Source of the DNA: Anaerolineales bacterium | GTDB taxonomy: Bacteria > Chloroflexota > Anaerolineae > Anaerolineales > Villigracilaceae | DNA: 64,000 nucleotides | Reading direction: 5' to 3' | Assembly: GCA_025056175.1 (NCBI GenBank) | Contig: JANWWK010000063.1 | Span: forward strand, 1 to 64,000 | In this document: positions 61,864-64,000 of the stretch, piece after piece | Layout: every line of letters begins with the position of its first letter | Position numbering within the stretch: the first letter of the stretch is position 1 | The notes under the pieces: generated by a model | What the model was told of the DNA's origin: nothing | What the model saw: only the letters and a program-made list of their open reading frames with translations | Database searches by the model: none | Made by a program: the position numbers and the translations under genes

Positions 61864-62055
61864 TTATTCTTTCTCCTGGATGCGTCCGATGAGTTTGCGC
61901 ACCATACCGCGCGCTTCTTCGTCATCTTTAATGCCTTTCACGCGGAAAGGACGGTGTCCTTCGCCGGGGTCTGGTTCGGGCAGGTCGCCCAACACCATCT
62001 TGAGCGGCGGGAGCGCCATGGTTTCGGCCTGGTAGAGCTTCTTCTTTTCAGCCAT
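61864..62055 (-). CDS. 63-residue unknown protein between murC and murB
   Basis: ATG 62055 follows GAGG by 6 bases and overlaps the murC 3' end by 8 bases. The stop is 3 bases from the murB start. The peptide (MAEKKKLYQAETMALPPLKM, then PEPDPGEGHRPFRVKGIKDD) is charged, has no membrane segment and ends with a helix-like EEARGMVRKLIGRIQEKE. The tight overlaps indicate a real, co-translated gene. I do not recognise a family. A role in peptidoglycan synthesis or its control is only inferred from position. Confidence 0.65.
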   Translation of the reverse strand: MAEKKKLYQAETMALPPLKMVLGDLPEPDPGEGHRPFRVKGIKDDEEARGMVRKLIGRIQEKE

Positions 62056-63457
62056 GTTTTGCCTCGCTTTCTTTCAGGTGAGCCAGCACTTCGGCGCTGA
62101 CCCAATCGGCATCTCCGGCAGATAGCACCAACAGCACATCGCCGGGTTTGAGATGAGAAAGAAGATAATTGCGAATTTCGGGCAAGGTGGGTAAGAAGCG
62201 CGCTGCACGATGGTACATTGCCTGCACCACCTCGCGCGCCGAAAACGATTCGCTCGGTTCGCGGGCGGCGTAAATTTCGCTCACAATGACTTCGTCGGCT
62301 TCGCCAAACGACACAACGAATTCATCAAACAAGGCGCGGATGCGTGAGTAGGTATGCGGCTGCCAGACCACCACCAGCCGCCGCGAGGGGTAACGTGCGC
62401 GGGCGGCATCCAGGGTGGCGCGAATTTCGGTCGGATGGTGGGCGTAATCGTCAATCACAACCACGCCTTTTGCCTCTCCTTTTATCTCGAAACGGCGGCT
62501 GGTGCCACGAAACTCACCCAGCGCGCGTCCGGCGGCTTTCAAATCCAATCCCAACAAACCGACCACCGCCAGCACAGCCAGCGCATTGCGGACGTTGTGC
62601 AAACCCGGTACACGCATTTGCACGCCCGAAACATACGTGGCATTGCCTGCCAGTCGAATCAGGGCATTGAAGGTGAACCCTCCCAGCCGATTTGCCATGA
62701 CGTTTTGCGCCAGCACCCATTCGCCGGCTTCGGTACGCTGGTTTTCAGCAATGCGGTAACCTACCACACGTTTGCGCAAGCGGCGGGCTTCTTCCATTAA
62801 GTCGCTGGCGCCTTTATCTTCGCCACAGGCCACCAGAGCGCCTTCGGGCGGTATCAACTTCATGAACTCGAAGAACGCCGCACGAAAATCGGCAGGCGTG
62901 GGGAAGCAATCGGGATGGTCATGCTCGATGTTGGTGACCACTGCATAGCGTGGCTGCAACCCCAAAAACATTCGGTCATACTCATCTGCTTCGATAACAA
63001 ACGTCTCGCCCTGCCCGGCATGGGCATTCAGCCCCAGGTTTTGCAACACGCCCCCCACGATGAAAGAGGGGTCGGCACCCAGCGCATGTAAAACCCACGC
63101 AATCATAGCACTCGTGGTGGTTTTTCCATGCGTACCGGCCACTGCAACCCCCGTTTTGTCACGCATGAGTTGACCCAAAAAATCGGCACGTTTGTAAACA
63201 GGAATGCCCGCAGCCAGCGCCGCCTGCACTTCGGGGTTGTCATCGGGGATGGCCGAAGAGCGCACCACAAAATCTGGCGCGGTCAGATGTTCTGCGGCAT
63301 GGCCCTCGAAGACCACTGCCCCCAGGCGCCGCAGTTCCAGCGCCAGCGGAGAAAGAACGCGGTCGGAACCGCTGACGGTGTGTCCCTGCTCCATCAGCAG
63401 CCGCGCAATGGCCGAAAGGCCACTCCCTCCAATACCGATTAAGTGAATGCGCGCCAT
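62048..63457 (-). CDS. murC: UDP-N-acetylmuramate--L-alanine ligase
   Basis: This 469-residue enzyme adds L-Ala to UDP-MurNAc. ATG 63457 (MARIHLIGIGGSGLSAIARL) matches the usual N-terminus; a longer frame overlaps cvpA. The P-loop GTHGKTTTS starts at residue 108, the central-domain strand is FVIEADEYDRMF and VTNIEHDHPDCF is present, with the C-terminal YAHHPTEIRATLDAAR and WQPHTYSRI characteristic of MurC. No Shine-Dalgarno is clear. It is 7 bases after the cvpA-like stop, so probably coupled to it. Confidence 0.97.
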   Translation of the reverse strand: MARIHLIGIGGSGLSAIARLLMEQGHTVSGSDRVLSPLALELRRLGAVVFEGHAAEHLTAPDFVVRSSAIPDDNPEVQAALAAGIPVYKRADFLGQLMRDKTGVAVAGTHGKTTTSAMIAWVLHALGADPSFIVGGVLQNLGLNAHAGQGETFVIEADEYDRMFLGLQPRYAVVTNIEHDHPDCFPTPADFRAAFFEFMKLIPPEGALVACGEDKGASDLMEEARRLRKRVVGYRIAENQRTEAGEWVLAQNVMANRLGGFTFNALIRLAGNATYVSGVQMRVPGLHNVRNALAVLAVVGLLGLDLKAAGRALGEFRGTSRRFEIKGEAKGVVVIDDYAHHPTEIRATLDAARARYPSRRLVVVWQPHTYSRIRALFDEFVVSFGEADEVIVSEIYAAREPSESFSAREVVQAMYHRAARFLPTLPEIRNYLLSHLKPGDVLLVLSAGDADWVSAEVLAHLKESEAKHG

Positions 63458-63464
63458 AATTCGA

Positions 63465-63992
63465 TTAGATGAACACGACCAGAACGAAGATGAACGCAAA
63501 CGCCAGGGCGAAGAAAATCCACGGCACACCGAGCAGGTTGGGCGAGAGGAGCGGAATCAACCGCAGGGCGGCATCTCCTTCCACCGTGCCGGGGACAGGA
63601 GCCTTAATGTAAGAGAACGGATACCCGGCCTCGGCCATGTAGAACCACACCGCGCCGATAATCAGGTAGCCGTTGAAGGCGCCTAAAATGAACCCCAACA
63701 GGCTATCCTGAAATTTTTCGCGCACGGCTTTGGAGGCAAAACGCTGAAGCGAGACCGTCTGATAGCCGAAGTACACCAGCACACCCAGGATAACGGTGCG
63801 AATCCAGAACAGCGTCAGACTGTTAGAGTCCAGGTTGTTCACGCCGGGGATATACATGCGGAGCAGCATGTTGACCGTCAGCGCGACAATCACGCTGAAC
63901 AAAACCAGCAGTTCTTTGGCCCAGCCTCGAAAAATACCCACCAGGCCAAAGAAGATGACCAGCATCCAGAAGACAAAGACCAGGCTAACCAT
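63465..63992 (-). CDS. CvpA-family membrane protein
   Basis: This 175-residue protein starts at ATG 63992; the 8 bases before it to the window edge show no ribosome site, so an earlier start beyond the edge cannot be excluded. It has four hydrophobic segments (residues about 2-20, 26-46, 62-82, 103-122) and one more at the C-terminal end. The loop GIFRGWAKELLVLFSVIVAL is typical of CvpA/colicin V production proteins. In other bacteria CvpA relates to membrane integrity or bile and antibiotic tolerance. Placement beside murC is common in Chloroflexota-like clusters only by inference. Confidence 0.75.
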   Translation of the reverse strand: MVSLVFVFWMLVIFFGLVGIFRGWAKELLVLFSVIVALTVNMLLRMYIPGVNNLDSNSLTLFWIRTVILGVLVYFGYQTVSLQRFASKAVREKFQDSLLGFILGAFNGYLIIGAVWFYMAEAGYPFSYIKAPVPGTVEGDAALRLIPLLSPNLLGVPWIFFALAFAFIFVLVVFI

Positions 63993-64000
63993 GTTGTTCT

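Overview
The window looks like chromosomal DNA from a Chloroflexota bacterium, most likely class Anaerolineae. This is inferred from gene content and style, not from a database search. The signs are GC-rich DNA, many lipoproteins with Thr/Pro-rich linkers and NBR1-type Ig-like domains, an AbrB-fused radical SAM maturase, a dcw cluster ordered murC-murB-ddl-ftsQ-ftsA-ftsZ, and no outer-membrane assembly genes. No phage, plasmid origin, rRNA operon or CRISPR array is visible.

Left end (1-5908, minus strand). Six genes for secreted or surface proteins run the same way: a large parallel beta-helix protein (truncated by the window edge), a Cys-rich membrane-anchored protein, three lipoproteins (two of them tandem paralogues) and a 78-residue soluble protein. 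Directly upstream lie three 7-bp direct repeats with a 12-bp period, the nearest 8 bp from a -10 box. This resembles the operator layout of SARP regulators, and the neighbouring gene (6037-9273) encodes an ATPase-TPR-winged helix-BTAD protein of that class. It follows moaD and a DUF1952-like gene.

9960-15000 (minus). An FAD oxidoreductase, a radical SAM/SPASM protein resembling tungsten-cofactor oxidoreductase maturases, phosphoglycerate mutase and a UgpC/MalK-type ABC ATPase. Upstream regions hold GTAAC-type repeats, and GC-rich palindromic repeats sit between two of these genes.

15200-25700. mutS carries one of the same palindromic repeats inside its reading frame and overlaps a GT2 glycosyltransferase. 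Next is a rearrangement scar, with the first codons of a sugar nucleotidyltransferase joined to a transposase zinc-ribbon fragment. A tightly overlapping glycan cluster follows: methyltransferase, Gfo/Idh oxidoreductase, GT4 glycosyltransferase and a polytopic membrane protein. A convergent MFS exporter ends this part.

25690-36500. A Trp-type T-box leader controls a TrpB2-type tryptophan synthase beta gene. Then come a DsbA-like thioredoxin-fold protein, metK under a SAM-I riboswitch, and a glycan-degrading pair (GH38 alpha-mannosidase and GH2 LacZ-type beta-galactosidase).

36550-47800. tRNA-His with a duplicated, interrupted 3' half; a small PLDc_N-like membrane protein; a monoacylglycerol-lipase-like hydrolase; a SufR-like regulator overlapping a SufT/MIP18-like gene; a sulfotransferase; trmD; a sugar-type MFS transporter; and a complete BMP/PnrA-type nucleoside ABC transporter (binding protein, two permeases, double ATPase).

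47950-53600. Five tandem paralogous lipoproteins, each with one NBR1-type Ig-like domain, are probably anchored on the cell surface.

53660-64000. An RsmF-type rRNA methyltransferase, a LOG-family phosphoribohydrolase and two tRNA-Ser genes, then the minus-strand division/cell-wall cluster (cvpA, murC, a 63-residue unknown ORF, murB, ddl, ftsQ, ftsA, ftsZ).

At least five genes have a -10 box 6-7 nt from the start codon and no Shine-Dalgarno, which suggests frequent leaderless transcription.
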